A stretch of DNA of 64,000 nucleotides, taken from positions 1,426,001-1,490,000 of the forward strand of contig NZ_JQCR01000003.1 of the NCBI RefSeq assembly GCF_000757885.1. The letters are read 5' to 3'. Numbering within the stretch: the first letter of the stretch is position 1; every line of letters begins with the position of its first letter. The stretch comes from Paenibacillus wynnii (GTDB lineage: Bacteria > Bacillota > Bacilli > Paenibacillales > Paenibacillaceae). A program made the translations under genes and the position numbers. The notes beneath the pieces were generated by a model that was not told where the DNA came from, made no database searches, and saw only the letters and a program-made list of their open reading frames with translations. Shown here in pieces: positions 51,518 through 60,441 of the stretch.

Positions 51518-51736
51518 TTAGCTTGATATATAAGGGATTATTGCCCCCGGAGAGAGTGCAGGATTCAAATAACAATTCAAGGGGCAATTTATTAGCCGCA
51601 CAATACGGGCTCTCCCGTGCTCAAGAGGTTCTACCTGCATTAGCATTCCTCCCTGTTGCAGTTCCAGCAGCTGAGGTGATACATTCCACGCTCCTTCCCA
51701 GACCTGTTCCATGGGCATTACCGTATACAGTGTCAT
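51518..51736 (-). CDS. ylzJ: YlzJ-like protein
   Basis: A 72-residue protein of the YlzJ-like family ([36 protein letters not shown]). Function is unknown. Its ATG overlaps the tepA stop codon by the ATGA arrangement, so it is translationally coupled; tepA-ylzJ-spoIIIE is the Bacillus order. Confidence 0.88.
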   Translation of the reverse strand: MTLYTVMPMEQVWEGAWNVSPQLLELQQGGMLMQVEPLEHGRARIVRLINCPLNCYLNPALSPGAIIPYISS

Positions 51737-52509
51737 TGGGTTAACCCTCCATTGATGGACTGGGTTGGAGTTGTATTGCCTATCATGCTGTTCAGATGTG
51801 AAAGCGCAGCTCCAATTCCCCCTACCTCATCCATAAGACCGTACTTAACCGCATCATGTCCTCCGACAGCAGTCCCGATATCACGGTTTAGTTCACCTGT
51901 TTTGAACATAAGATGCTTGAAGGCTTCCTCAGTAATCCTTGAATGACTCGTAACAAAATTTACTACGCGATCCTGCATTTTTTCCATATATTCAAAGGTC
52001 TGAGGAACACCTATCACAAGACCGTTCATACGGATGGGATGAATAGTCATCGTAGCACTCTCAGCAATAATGGAATAGTTGGACGATACAGCTATCGGCA
52101 CTCCAATACTATGTCCCCCTCCGATAACTACCGTTACAGTCGGTTTCGACAGGGATGCGATCATCTCGGCTATTGCGAGACCCGCTTCCACATCTCCGCC
52201 CACCGTATTCAAAATAATTAGCAGTCCTTTGATGTTTTTACTCTGCTCTGCAGCCACCAACTGAGGGATAATATGTTCATATTTCGTTGTTTTGTTATGA
52301 GGAGGGAGAACAAGATGCCCTTCTATTTGTCCTATTATGGTCATACAAAAAATATCGGGTTCTCCATTTGGAACTACGTTCTGTCCAAGCTCTTTGACTG
52401 CACCCAGTGTTGCAATTTCCCCATTCGGGATGTTCTCCGTTCTTACCGGAACAGGTATAGTTTCTCCACCCATTTGCTCATTAGATTGGGATCCCACATT
52501 ATTGTTCAT
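51733..52509 (-). CDS. tepA: ClpP-like translocation-enhancing protease TepA
   Basis: A 258-residue serine protease of the ClpP/crotonase fold. IIGQIEGH and [16 protein letters not shown] near 110, the active-site region [14 protein letters not shown] near 138 (GxSxG position reads GHSIG) and TIHPIRMNG near 165 match TepA/YmfB. It is implicated in degrading leftover signal peptides in Bacillus. ATG at 52509 follows GGGAGAG by 8-10 bases; the open frame upstream (189 bases) has no support. Confidence 0.93.
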   Translation of the reverse strand: MNNNVGSQSNEQMGGETIPVPVRTENIPNGEIATLGAVKELGQNVVPNGEPDIFCMTIIGQIEGHLVLPPHNKTTKYEHIIPQLVAAEQSKNIKGLLIILNTVGGDVEAGLAIAEMIASLSKPTVTVVIGGGHSIGVPIAVSSNYSIIAESATMTIHPIRMNGLVIGVPQTFEYMEKMQDRVVNFVTSHSRITEEAFKHLMFKTGELNRDIGTAVGGHDAVKYGLMDEVGGIGAALSHLNSMIGNTTPTQSINGGLTQ

Positions 52510-52719
52510 TGTTAAAAGCTCTCCCTTCCGCTTACAGCCATACCGCTGCAGCCTGCTGACTTTCCTTAGTATGACATCAGAGGGCGCAGCATTATTCAAG
52601 GTACGCAGAATATGTTGCCAGAGCTCAACACAAAAAGCCCCTTCACCGTCGGAAACCGTCCAATATTTCCGGGAGAAGAGACTTATTTGAGTAAACATAT
52701 AATTTAGGAGGAGTTCTCC

Positions 52720-54399
52720 TTATACTTCCATAATAATCGGCAAAATCATCGGTCTGCGACGAGTTTGTTCATACAAGAATCGGCCCAGTGAATCTTTCAC
52801 ACTTGTTTTGAGGGATGCCCATTCGTTCACTTTCTCGCTCATAAGACGTTGAAGTGTACCGGAGACAATACGGTTCGCTTCGTCCAGAAGTCCTTCGGAC
52901 TCACGTACATATACAAATCCACGAGAAATAATGTCTGGTCCTGAAACGATGGCTCCGTTCTGCTTGCTTAAGGTTACCACGACAACGAGAATACCATCTT
53001 GGGACAAAAGTTTACGGTCACGCAGTACGATGTTACCCACATCACCAACACCCAAGCCGTCAATAAGTACATTACCTGCAGTAACCTTACCAGCTCTGCG
53101 TGCAGCACCATTCGAAATTTCAATGACTTCGCCAAGCTCAGTAATGAATATGTTGCTTGGTTCCACACCAACGGATTCCGCCAATAATGCATGCTTGCGC
53201 TGCATCCGGTATTCACCGTGAATTGGAATGAAATATTTAGGTTTCATCAGGTTAAGCATCAGCTTCAATTCTTCCTGGCTACCATGACCGGAGACGTGAA
53301 CGCCGGAATTGGATCCACTATAGATAACGTTGGCGCCCAAACGGAACAATTCATCAATCGTACGGCCTACATATTTCTCATTACCCGGTACTGGAGTTGC
53401 TGCAATAATAACAGTGTCTCCCGGCATAATATCAACTTTACGGTGGCTGGAGCGTGCCATACGTGTCAATGCAGACATTGGCTCGCCTTGACTGCCTGTG
53501 CAAAGAACGACTACACGGTTTGCCGCCATTCTGTTCATTTCTTCTGGCTCAATCAACATACCTTCCGGTACATTCAGATAGCCTAGCTCGGAAGCAATGG
53601 ACACAACATTAACCATGCTGCGGCCGATAACTGTAATCTTGCGGCCTGTTGATTCAGCAGCATTTACTACTTGCTGAATACGGTGCACGTTGGATGCGAA
53701 GGTCGCTACAACGACACGTTGTTCAGCCTTGCGGAATATATCCTCGAGGACAATTCCTACATTTTTTTCTGATGGTGTGAAGCCTGGCTTCTCAGCGTTG
53801 GTGCTGTCAGACAAAAGTGCGAGTACACCTTTTGTGCCGATTTCAGCCATACGGTGCAGGTTTGCAAATTGGCCATTAACTGGGGTATGGTCAAATTTGA
53901 AGTCGCCCGTATGGACTACGTTGCCTTCAGGAGTTTCGATACATACTCCGACAGAGTCAGGAATACTGTGATTCGTTCTGAAGAACGTAGCTTTTAGAGA
54001 AGTTCCCAGTTGAATTTCCGAATCCTCATGAATCAAAATCCGTTTGGTATCTCCAAGCAAATTCGCTTCCTTCAGCTTGTTTTCCACAAGACCTAAAGTT
54101 AATCTTGTTCCGTATACTGGAACATTCAAATTCTTCAAGACGTAAGGCAGACCGCCAATGTGGTCTTCATGTCCATGCGTAAGCACGATGCCTCTTACCT
54201 TATCGCGATTTTCCGTCAAATACGAAATGTCAGGAATAACGATATCAATACCGAGCATATCCTCTTCAGGGAATTTAAGTCCTGAATCCACGACTACAAT
54301 ATCCGCTCCATATTGAATAACGTACATGTTCTTCCCGATTTCGCCGACTCCGCCCAAAGCGAATATCGTCAGTTTATCGTTGTTTGTTTTTTTGGACAA
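52720..54399 (-). CDS. Ribonuclease J
   Basis: A 559-residue metallo-beta-lactamase-family exo/endoribonuclease. The catalytic zinc motif HGHEDHIGG near residue 75, the beta-CASP region (SDSTNAEKPGFT; TFASNVHRIQQ) and the C-terminal IIMEV end are intact. Position between dapA and tepA is that of B. subtilis rnjB (RNase J2), but the intact motif is like the active J1 type, whereas Bacillus J2 is degenerate there. TTG at 54399 is the start (AGGAGGG 11 bases upstream; an in-frame TAG lies three codons before). Confidence 0.95.
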   Translation of the reverse strand: MSKKTNNDKLTIFALGGVGEIGKNMYVIQYGADIVVVDSGLKFPEEDMLGIDIVIPDISYLTENRDKVRGIVLTHGHEDHIGGLPYVLKNLNVPVYGTRLTLGLVENKLKEANLLGDTKRILIHEDSEIQLGTSLKATFFRTNHSIPDSVGVCIETPEGNVVHTGDFKFDHTPVNGQFANLHRMAEIGTKGVLALLSDSTNAEKPGFTPSEKNVGIVLEDIFRKAEQRVVVATFASNVHRIQQVVNAAESTGRKITVIGRSMVNVVSIASELGYLNVPEGMLIEPEEMNRMAANRVVVLCTGSQGEPMSALTRMARSSHRKVDIMPGDTVIIAATPVPGNEKYVGRTIDELFRLGANVIYSGSNSGVHVSGHGSQEELKLMLNLMKPKYFIPIHGEYRMQRKHALLAESVGVEPSNIFITELGEVIEISNGAARRAGKVTAGNVLIDGLGVGDVGNIVLRDRKLLSQDGILVVVVTLSKQNGAIVSGPDIISRGFVYVRESEGLLDEANRIVSGTLQRLMSEKVNEWASLKTSVKDSLGRFLYEQTRRRPMILPIIMEV

Positions 54400-54610
54400 A
54401 TGAATCTAACCCTCCTATGATGTTGGACGTCATACTATTATTTAAAACATTGAACTTCGTTATTTCAGCGGCGCTGAACACATTCTTCAAACTGCTTAAA
54501 GCTTCCGGAAGCAACGAGGAAATTCCGAAAGTCTGCATATTGGGCAATTCTAAAGCTCCCGATTTCGGGCAGTAATATCTTCTCAAGCCATAAATGCCGT
54601 CAAATTTCAC
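54374..54610 (-). CDS. Possible small leader ORF overlapping rnj start
   Basis: A 78-codon frame starting GTG at 54610 with GAGGGG seven bases upstream; it ends 26 bases inside rnj. The product (MKFDGIYGLRRYYC..., no signal or membrane helix) is not recognised. Its position and overlap could couple it to rnj translation, but coding evidence beyond length and ribosome site is lacking, so it may be a fortuitous open frame in the 5' untranslated region. Confidence 0.3.
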   Translation of the reverse strand: MKFDGIYGLRRYYCPKSGALELPNMQTFGISSLLPEALSSLKNVFSAAEITKFNVLNNSMTSNIIGGLDSFVQKNKQR

Positions 54611-54631
54611 CGCCGCGCCCCTCGCGCGAAA

Positions 54632-54709
54632 CTATAGCATATAGTAGGCAGACTTATCCAGGGACCTATCCTGTCTCACAATGTAACACATTGACGGAAG
54701 ATTATAGCA
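54632..54709 (-). promoter_or_regulatory. Tandem extended -10 promoters for rnj
   Basis: Two minus-strand extended -10 sequences, TGCTATAAT (54709-54701) and TGCTATAGT (54640-54632), 69 bases apart, lie upstream of rnj in the 567-base dapA-rnj gap. Neither has a good -35. The rest of 54710-54903 shows only AT-rich sequence. Confidence 0.45.
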
Positions 54710-54903
54710 TATTTAATTTTAACCGCACCCAGTCACTTATCCATATTATACATGATTTTTTTGTCAAAAGACAAGTCGTCCACTCCATATCATTATTATT
54801 CCCCCAAAAGCTGATCGTTATTTAAACAATTTATCTGCGTTATTACTTTTATTCAGGAACAACTACTTATGTAAATTATGACTCTGATTAAGGTAAAGAT
54901 TCA

Positions 54904-54943
54904 CAAAAAAAACCGATTCTCCTTAAAAAGAGATACCGGTTTT
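54904..54943 (-). terminator. Terminator after dapA
   Basis: ACCGGTATCTC / GAGAATCGGT hairpin (TTTTTAAG loop) followed by eight T residues on the minus strand, ending the dpaA-to-dapA block. Confidence 0.85.
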
Positions 54944-54966
54944 TATGGTGGATATTCCACTCAATC

Positions 54967-55845
54967 CTATGATTTCAAAAGTGCTTCTATAAACGCTGCT
55001 TCATCTTCAGTTGGGGAAATTAAGGGAAGTCTTACGGAACCAACCTTCAAGCCGCGCATCTCTAAGGCGTATTTAACAGCTGAGGGGTTCGGCAGCGGTT
55101 GCGGACATTCGAACAACCCTTTGAAAATAGGGAACAGCTTGCGGTGAATTTCCCCGGCTTTCCGAACATCACCGGAAATATAGGAACTGATCATCTCCGC
55201 CATCTGAGCTCCGACAATATGACTGGCTACACTGATAATCCCGTGGCCTCCCACAGCCAATGTTGGCAATGCAGCAGCATCGTCACCTGAGTAGACATGA
55301 AAATCCTGGGGACTGCCGGCAGCTATAAGGGTAACCTGATCCACCGACACACATTCCTTTGTTGCAACGATATTAGGAATTTGCGCCAAGCGTATCGTTG
55401 TAGCGGCACTCATGCACACACTGGTACGGCCCGGGACATTGTATAGAATGAGCGGGAGACGAGTCTCCGCCGCTATACCTGCAAAGTGCTGGTACAGTCC
55501 TTCCTGATTCGGCTTGTTGTAATAAGGAACAACCAGCAACGCTCCGTCCACTCCCAGCTTCTCTGCTTCTTTGGTGAGATGAATAGAGTGCCTTGTGCTG
55601 TTACTGCCCGTTCCTGCGATAACTTTACAACGTCCCCGTGCTTCTTCTTTTACATAAGCGAATAATTTAAGTTTCTCATCATCCGTCAAGGTTGGAGATT
55701 CCCCAGTCGTACCGCAGACGACCAGACCCTCTGTTTTCTGTTCCTCAACTAAATAATCTACAAGCCGAGAAGTTTCCTCCCAGTTGATTTCTCCTGCCTT
55801 GTCAAAAGGGGTGACCATGGCCGTAATTAATCTTCCGAAATCCAC
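54967..55845 (-). CDS. dapA: 4-hydroxy-tetrahydrodipicolinate synthase
   Basis: A 292-residue class I aldolase that condenses pyruvate with aspartate semialdehyde. VCGTTGESPTL near 43, Tyr in LYNVPGRTS near 134, Schiff-base Lys in VATKECVS near 162 and GDDAAALPTLAVGGHG near 187 are all present. It lies 14 bases after dapG in the asd-dapG-dapA operon, which feeds lysine, peptidoglycan and dipicolinate. A second dapA-like gene exists at 28301. Confidence 0.95.
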   Translation of the reverse strand: MDFGRLITAMVTPFDKAGEINWEETSRLVDYLVEEQKTEGLVVCGTTGESPTLTDDEKLKLFAYVKEEARGRCKVIAGTGSNSTRHSIHLTKEAEKLGVDGALLVVPYYNKPNQEGLYQHFAGIAAETRLPLILYNVPGRTSVCMSAATTIRLAQIPNIVATKECVSVDQVTLIAAGSPQDFHVYSGDDAAALPTLAVGGHGIISVASHIVGAQMAEMISSYISGDVRKAGEIHRKLFPIFKGLFECPQPLPNPSAVKYALEMRGLKVGSVRLPLISPTEDEAAFIEALLKS

Positions 55846-55859
55846 TTGAATTCCTCCTC

Positions 55860-57083
55860 CTAACGGTGAAGTTCAAACTTGGCATGCAGCGAACGCAGAG
55901 ATTGCACCATATCCTCTTTTTTTACGAGTACCCAAATCGTGGTATTGGAATCTGCAGACTGCAAGATCTGGATGTTCTGAGAGCTTAGTGCCTCTACGAC
56001 ATGAGCCATGATCCCCGGAACCCCGTTAATCCCACCGCCAATTACAGATACCTTTGCACATCCCGATAAGCTCTTTGGACGAAGTCCAAGCTCTTGAAGT
56101 GCAGAGATTGCTTTTTCCGAGTTGTTATCGAATACCGTATACACTGCTCCTGTAGGAGTTACATTAATAAAATCAACACTGATGCCATTATCCGCCATAC
56201 TTTTGAAAATTTGCAGTTGAACGCCATCCACATTTCCATCGGGGCAATCCACGGCGATTTGTGTAATATTGCTTACATAAGCTATGCCTGTAACAAAACG
56301 GTCTACAATTCCGCCGTTCTGCATATCATTAAATCCTTCCTGCAGGGTAACGAGCGTTCCTTCCCCTTCAGAGAACGTCGATCGTACACGCACCGGAATT
56401 TGTGCCTGCATCGCGATCTCAACCGCACGGGGATGGATTACCTTCGCTCCCTGATAAGCCATATTACAAATTTCGGTATAAGTCATATAAGCCAAAGGCT
56501 TCGCATCTTCTACAATACGGGGATCTGCTGTTAATATGCCATCCACATCCGTATAAATATCAACCATATCTGCGCGGAGTGCTGCACCTAATGCTGTCGC
56601 CGAGGTGTCGCTGCCTCCCCGACCGAGGGTTGTAAAGTCGCCCGCTTCAGTTTGACCCTGAAACCCTGTTACTATAACTACCTTATGCTCTCTCAGCTCA
56701 CGCAAAATACGCTCAGGGCGCACATCAAGGATTCTTGCATTGCCATAGCTGCTATCCGTTAAAAATCCAGCCTGCGCGCCTGTAAGCACTGTAGAAGGGA
56801 TATTCTCCATCTGAAGTAAACTGCAGAGCGTTGTGGCTGAAATAATTTCACCGCAGCACAGCAGCAGGTCTTTCTCCCGATCCGGCAGCGCATTGCCGTT
56901 CTGTACAGCCCAATCCAACAAAGTATCGGTGGCATAAGGCTCCCCTCTGCGTCCCATTGCTGAGACTACAATAACCAGACTATATCCATTAGCCAGCTCG
57001 CGCTTAACATGCCCTATGACATGTTCTCTGGCTTGCGGGGTGGAAAGTGAGGTTCCACCGAACTTTTGCACTAAAATACCCAT
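55860..57083 (-). CDS. dapG: Aspartokinase I
   Basis: A 407-residue monofunctional aspartate kinase. N-terminal kinase motif VQKFGGTSL, FQGQTEAGDFTTLGRGGSDTSATALGAAL near 150-175, and two C-terminal ACT domains (about 265-400). B. subtilis DapG is inhibited by meso-diaminopimelate; the same is likely here by synteny. ATG at 57083 follows GGAGG by 8 bases. It lies 147 bases after asd, with a weak hairpin between. Confidence 0.95.
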   Translation of the reverse strand: MGILVQKFGGTSLSTPQAREHVIGHVKRELANGYSLVIVVSAMGRRGEPYATDTLLDWAVQNGNALPDREKDLLLCCGEIISATTLCSLLQMENIPSTVLTGAQAGFLTDSSYGNARILDVRPERILRELREHKVVIVTGFQGQTEAGDFTTLGRGGSDTSATALGAALRADMVDIYTDVDGILTADPRIVEDAKPLAYMTYTEICNMAYQGAKVIHPRAVEIAMQAQIPVRVRSTFSEGEGTLVTLQEGFNDMQNGGIVDRFVTGIAYVSNITQIAVDCPDGNVDGVQLQIFKSMADNGISVDFINVTPTGAVYTVFDNNSEKAISALQELGLRPKSLSGCAKVSVIGGGINGVPGIMAHVVEALSSQNIQILQSADSNTTIWVLVKKEDMVQSLRSLHAKFELHR

Positions 57084-57193
57084 GTATAATTCCTCCATTA
57101 CTATGCAAACACATCAACAAACACGCAGGAGTTAACCCGTAAAGTGAGCTAGAACCTGCGCATTTCAATACGATTATGAAGTCAAATAATTGA

Positions 57194-57219
57194 ACCGCCC
57201 TCGAAAGGAAGAGGACGGT
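57194..57219 (-). terminator. Weak hairpin between asd and dapG
   Basis: ACCGTCCTC / GAGGGCGGT stem with an 8-base loop just after the asd stop, without a strong T-run; possibly a partial terminator or processing site inside the operon. Confidence 0.4.
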
Positions 57220-57230
57220 GGATAGTGAGA

Positions 57231-58268
57231 TTATGATCTTTGTGAAGCGATGATCTCGGCAATCTGCACAGCATTCCAAGCCGCGCCTTTCATCAAATTA
57301 TCGGAGACCACCCACATATTAAGACCACGCTTGGCCCCAAGATCCCGGCGTAGCCGTCCGACGAATACATCGGGTTTGCCGGCAGCATGAGTTGCCAGTG
57401 GATAAGATTGAGAAGACGGATCATCTTGTAACGTAATTCCCGGTGCATTTAACAGAAGTTCACGAACCTCGTCTAGCTCATAATCAGACTTCAATTCAAC
57501 GTAGATCGATTCAGAGTGACCGTAGACTACCGGAATACGAACACAAGTAGCTGTCACCTCAATAGAATCATCACCCATAATCTTCTTCGTTTCATTGACC
57601 ATTTTCATTTCTTCAAGCGTATAGCCGTTCTCATTAAATTTATCAATTTGCGGAATGGCATTGAAAGCGATTTGATGTTTCACCGGAAGTGAACCTACCG
57701 GCAGAATATCCGGATTAATCTCGCCGCCATCCAGCACTTCCTTGCTCTGGCGTAAAAGTTCATCAATAGCACGAGCACCTGCACCAGATACCGCTTGATA
57801 GGTGGATACGATAATACGAGCGATGCCGTATTTGTCCTGCAGTGGCTTGAGTGCAGCTACCATTTGAATGGTTGAACAGTTAGGATTGGCAATAATACCC
57901 TTATGGTTATCAATTTGCTCCGGGTTAACCTCAGGTACAACAAGCGGAGTGCCCGGATCCATACGGAACGCATTTGTATTATCAATACAAACAGCACCAT
58001 GGCGTACTGCGTGAGGCGCAAGAGCTTTACTCACATCTCCGCCGGCGCTGAACAAAGCAATATCAATGCCTTCAAAACTTTCGGGGGTAGCTACTTCTAC
58101 TACTATATCTTGGCCCTTAAAGTTTATGACTGTCCCTGCCGACCGCGGAGAAGACAACAACTTCAACTTGGCAATCGGGAAATCCCGCTTCTCCAAGAGA
58201 CCTATAATTTGTTCTCCTACCGCTCCTGTTGCTCCGACAACGGCTACATTAAACTTTACATTGCTCAT
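57231..58268 (-). CDS. asd: Aspartate-semialdehyde dehydrogenase
   Basis: A 345-residue NADP enzyme that reduces aspartyl phosphate to aspartate semialdehyde. NADP loop VVGATGAVGEQI near residue 9, catalytic Cys in NPNCSTIQM near 130, Q in VSTYQAVSGAG near 157 and the late His in CVRIPVVYGHSES near 245 are intact. ATG at 58268 is chosen since AAGGGGAG lies 9 bases before it, whereas the ATG at 58277 touches the ribosome site. It is 56 bases after dpaB. Confidence 0.96.
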   Translation of the reverse strand: MSNVKFNVAVVGATGAVGEQIIGLLEKRDFPIAKLKLLSSPRSAGTVINFKGQDIVVEVATPESFEGIDIALFSAGGDVSKALAPHAVRHGAVCIDNTNAFRMDPGTPLVVPEVNPEQIDNHKGIIANPNCSTIQMVAALKPLQDKYGIARIIVSTYQAVSGAGARAIDELLRQSKEVLDGGEINPDILPVGSLPVKHQIAFNAIPQIDKFNENGYTLEEMKMVNETKKIMGDDSIEVTATCVRIPVVYGHSESIYVELKSDYELDEVRELLLNAPGITLQDDPSSQSYPLATHAAGKPDVFVGRLRRDLGAKRGLNMWVVSDNLMKGAAWNAVQIAEIIASQRS

Positions 58269-58324
58269 TTGGTGCATCTCCCCTTCTATTAGTTACAGCT
58301 GGATCTACTGTGTCATCAAAATTA

Positions 58325-58921
58325 CTACGCTGAATGAAACCGCTCGACGATCATCGGTTGCAGCTGGCTTCCCTGAAGTGCAGCATAGCAGGCCTCCGGA
58401 ATGAGTTCCATCCGTGCCACCAAAGAATTTGGCTTCCCTTGAGGATTATCCTGACCAAACGGTACAAAATAAATATTCTTAGCCACCAGCAACTTTGCAA
58501 TATTCGCAGCATTCAGACCCAAGCCATCGTTTGTTGATATTGCTAAAACAAGCGGCCGACCATTACGCATTTGCGACTTTGCCGCCATGAGTACCGGACT
58601 GTCCGTCATTGCATTAGCCAGCTTGCTCAGGCTATTTCCAGTACAGGGTGCTATCGTAAGCACATCCAGCAGCTTGGAAGGACCTAACGGTTCTGCTTCA
58701 ACAATTGTAGAAATGATATCATTCCCTGTTATATCTTTCAACTGTTTTAGCCAATTTTCCGATGTACCGAACCTGGTATTCGTTGTTAATACGGATCCTG
58801 AGACAATAGGAACGACGTTCGCACCCCCATCGATGAAGCGCTGAATCTGCGGCATCACCTCAGCAAATGTACAGTGGGAGCCCGTAATGGCGTACCCAAC
58901 TGTTATACCTTTCCAGTCCAT
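58325..58921 (-). CDS. dpaB: Dipicolinate synthase subunit B
   Basis: A 198-residue flavoprotein-like subunit (SpoVFB) that with DpaA makes dipicolinate in the mother cell. It begins MDWKGITVGYAITGSHCTFAEVMPQI and carries TIAPCTGNSLSKLANAMTDSPV near residue 95, as in the family. ATG at 58921 is preferred to the ATG at 58927, which abuts the GGGGGG ribosome site and overlaps the dpaA stop (ATGA). The two subunits are translationally coupled. Confidence 0.96.
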   Translation of the reverse strand: MDWKGITVGYAITGSHCTFAEVMPQIQRFIDGGANVVPIVSGSVLTTNTRFGTSENWLKQLKDITGNDIISTIVEAEPLGPSKLLDVLTIAPCTGNSLSKLANAMTDSPVLMAAKSQMRNGRPLVLAISTNDGLGLNAANIAKLLVAKNIYFVPFGQDNPQGKPNSLVARMELIPEACYAALQGSQLQPMIVERFHSA

Positions 58922-58923
58922 AT

Positions 58924-59817
58924 TCATCCCCCCTGATTAAAAGTCTCGTCCGAAATCGACTGTACCAGCGCATTCGCCATAATGATTCCAGCACTCTTGG
59001 GAGCTACTATTCCAGGAAGACCCGGAGCCAGTATCGCCTTTATTCCCCTTTTTTCCGCAAAACGAAAATCGCACCCACCCGGTGCAGAGGCAAGATCGAT
59101 AATGACGCAGTGTCGGGGAATGCGTGAGAGAATCTGTGCGGTTATGATCATGCTGGGAATCGTATTGAATATTAAATCGGTATCCGACACCTGTGAAAGC
59201 AAATTTTCAGTCAAAAAAGCCTTCCAGCCCATTTCCTCTGCTCGGGCATAATGCTCTTGCCGCCGAACTCCCACCTTAACGTTCGAACCCAATCCCTGAA
59301 GGCTTCTAGCCATCGTGAACCCCGTTCTTCCCATCCCGAGTACCATCGAAGTGGACCCATGTACGGTAAAATCGGTATTCTGAATAGCCAGTACCAGTGC
59401 ACCTTCTGCCGTCGGGATAGAATTGTAAATAGCAACATCGTCACGATCCAATAGTTCTACCAGCTTCAGCTTATACTTGGAGCATAGCTGGCGTAAGTAT
59501 TCTTTTGCCATACCGGTATAAATCTTACAGTTGGCCGGCAAGGCCGCTGCATGTTCATCCAGTAATTGAAGTTGCTGAGCGGAGAACATGGTCTTGATAT
59601 TCCCTTCATCATCGCAGCCTACCGTAGGGAGCACTAACACATCAGCATTACTCAATAACTCTGCAGTCATCAGTTCCAAGCTAACCCCTTCAAATGGGGT
59701 TACCCATTTATCGAACCCGGCAGCGCTTACTGTGGCATCCAATTCCACACACTTTCGAATGATTTCAAACTGTCTTGCGTCCCCACCCAGGAAGACGATC
59801 CTGACGCCAGTAAGCAT
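58924..59817 (-). CDS. dpaA: Dipicolinate synthase subunit A
   Basis: A 297-residue Rossmann-fold oxidoreductase subunit (SpoVFA). The N-terminal strand RIVFLGGDARQFEIIRKC and the NAD motif VLGMGRTGFTMARSLQGLG near residue 160 are clear. With DpaB it converts dihydrodipicolinate-type intermediates to dipicolinic acid for the spore core. ATG at 59817 is used (AAAGGAG 11 bases upstream); TTG at 59838 overlaps the ribosome site. A likely sigma-K promoter is just upstream. Confidence 0.95.
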   Translation of the reverse strand: MLTGVRIVFLGGDARQFEIIRKCVELDATVSAAGFDKWVTPFEGVSLELMTAELLSNADVLVLPTVGCDDEGNIKTMFSAQQLQLLDEHAAALPANCKIYTGMAKEYLRQLCSKYKLKLVELLDRDDVAIYNSIPTAEGALVLAIQNTDFTVHGSTSMVLGMGRTGFTMARSLQGLGSNVKVGVRRQEHYARAEEMGWKAFLTENLLSQVSDTDLIFNTIPSMIITAQILSRIPRHCVIIDLASAPGGCDFRFAEKRGIKAILAPGLPGIVAPKSAGIIMANALVQSISDETFNQGG

Positions 59818-59857
59818 AAGGGATGACGCTCCTTTCAACTACACTCTCGACTATAAA

Positions 59858-59888
59858 GCATCTTATGCCACGGGCTGCCAATGGGTGA
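59858..59888 (-). promoter_or_regulatory. Probable sigma-K promoter of dpaAB operon
   Basis: The minus strand reads CACC, then GCATAAGATG, with 17 bases between AC and CATA. It fits the sigma-K pattern AC-N16/17-CATAnnnTA except for the last base. B. subtilis spoVF is known to be sigma-K dependent. Confidence 0.5.
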
Positions 59889-59932
59889 AAGAGGATCGCG
59901 AGCGCCAACAGCCGGTTCAGCACAGTTAAAAA

Positions 59933-59980
59933 CAAAAAAAAGCTTGCGGTTCATACCTGATTGGCATGTTCCGCAAGCAT
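59933..59980 (-). terminator. Terminator after dut
   Basis: ATGCTTGCGGAACATGCC...GGTATGAACCGCAAGC hairpin followed by a long T run on the minus strand. Confidence 0.9.
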
Positions 59981-59994
59981 AATATCTTAAAAAA

Positions 59995-60441
59995 TTATTT
60001 CCCGGTATGTCCGAACCCTCCGGCGCCACGCTCCGTATCTGAAAGCTGCTCCACCTCTACCAATGTTATAGAAGGTACAGCCTGAAATACCATCTGAGCA
60101 ATCCGCTCATTACGGCAAATAACAAAAGGCTCCTGACCCAGATTGATTAATAATACCTTAATTTCACCCCGGTAGTCGGCATCGATGGTTCCCGGTGTAT
60201 TCAGACATGTAATACCATGCTTCAGTGCCAATCCACTGCGTGGGCGTATCTGTGCTTCTAGTCCATCCGGCATAGCCAAGGCTATGCCCGTCGGAATTAG
60301 TGCACGTTGCCCAGGAGCAAGTGTAAACTCCCCATCCACTGCTGCGAACAGGTCATACCCCGATGCCTGCTCAGACATTTTACGAGGCAGAAAGACCTCT
60401 TCATTTCCCGGAAGTTTATTAATTTGAACGTAATAAGACAA
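59995..60441 (-). CDS. dut: dUTP diphosphatase
   Basis: A 148-residue homotrimeric dUTPase that hydrolyses dUTP to dUMP. The five motifs are present: SGYDLFAA (1), RPRSGLA (3, PRSG), [13 protein letters not shown] (3, Tyr), ERIAQMVF (4) and [11 protein letters not shown] (5, P-loop-like). TTG at 60441 is preferred: AGGAG lies 8 bases before it, while the ATG at 60447 touches the ribosome site. It overlaps the 3' end of mlpA by about 23 bases. B. subtilis has ymxH at this place instead. Confidence 0.95.
   Translation of the reverse strand: MSYYVQINKLPGNEEVFLPRKMSEQASGYDLFAAVDGEFTLAPGQRALIPTGIALAMPDGLEAQIRPRSGLALKHGITCLNTPGTIDADYRGEIKVLLINLGQEPFVICRNERIAQMVFQAVPSITLVEVEQLSDTERGAGGFGHTGK

Noticed and set aside
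54403-54966. T-box or lysine riboswitch in front of the dap or rnj genes
   Set aside because: No T-box core or lysine-aptamer motifs could be found; only extended -10 promoters and a terminator are seen.
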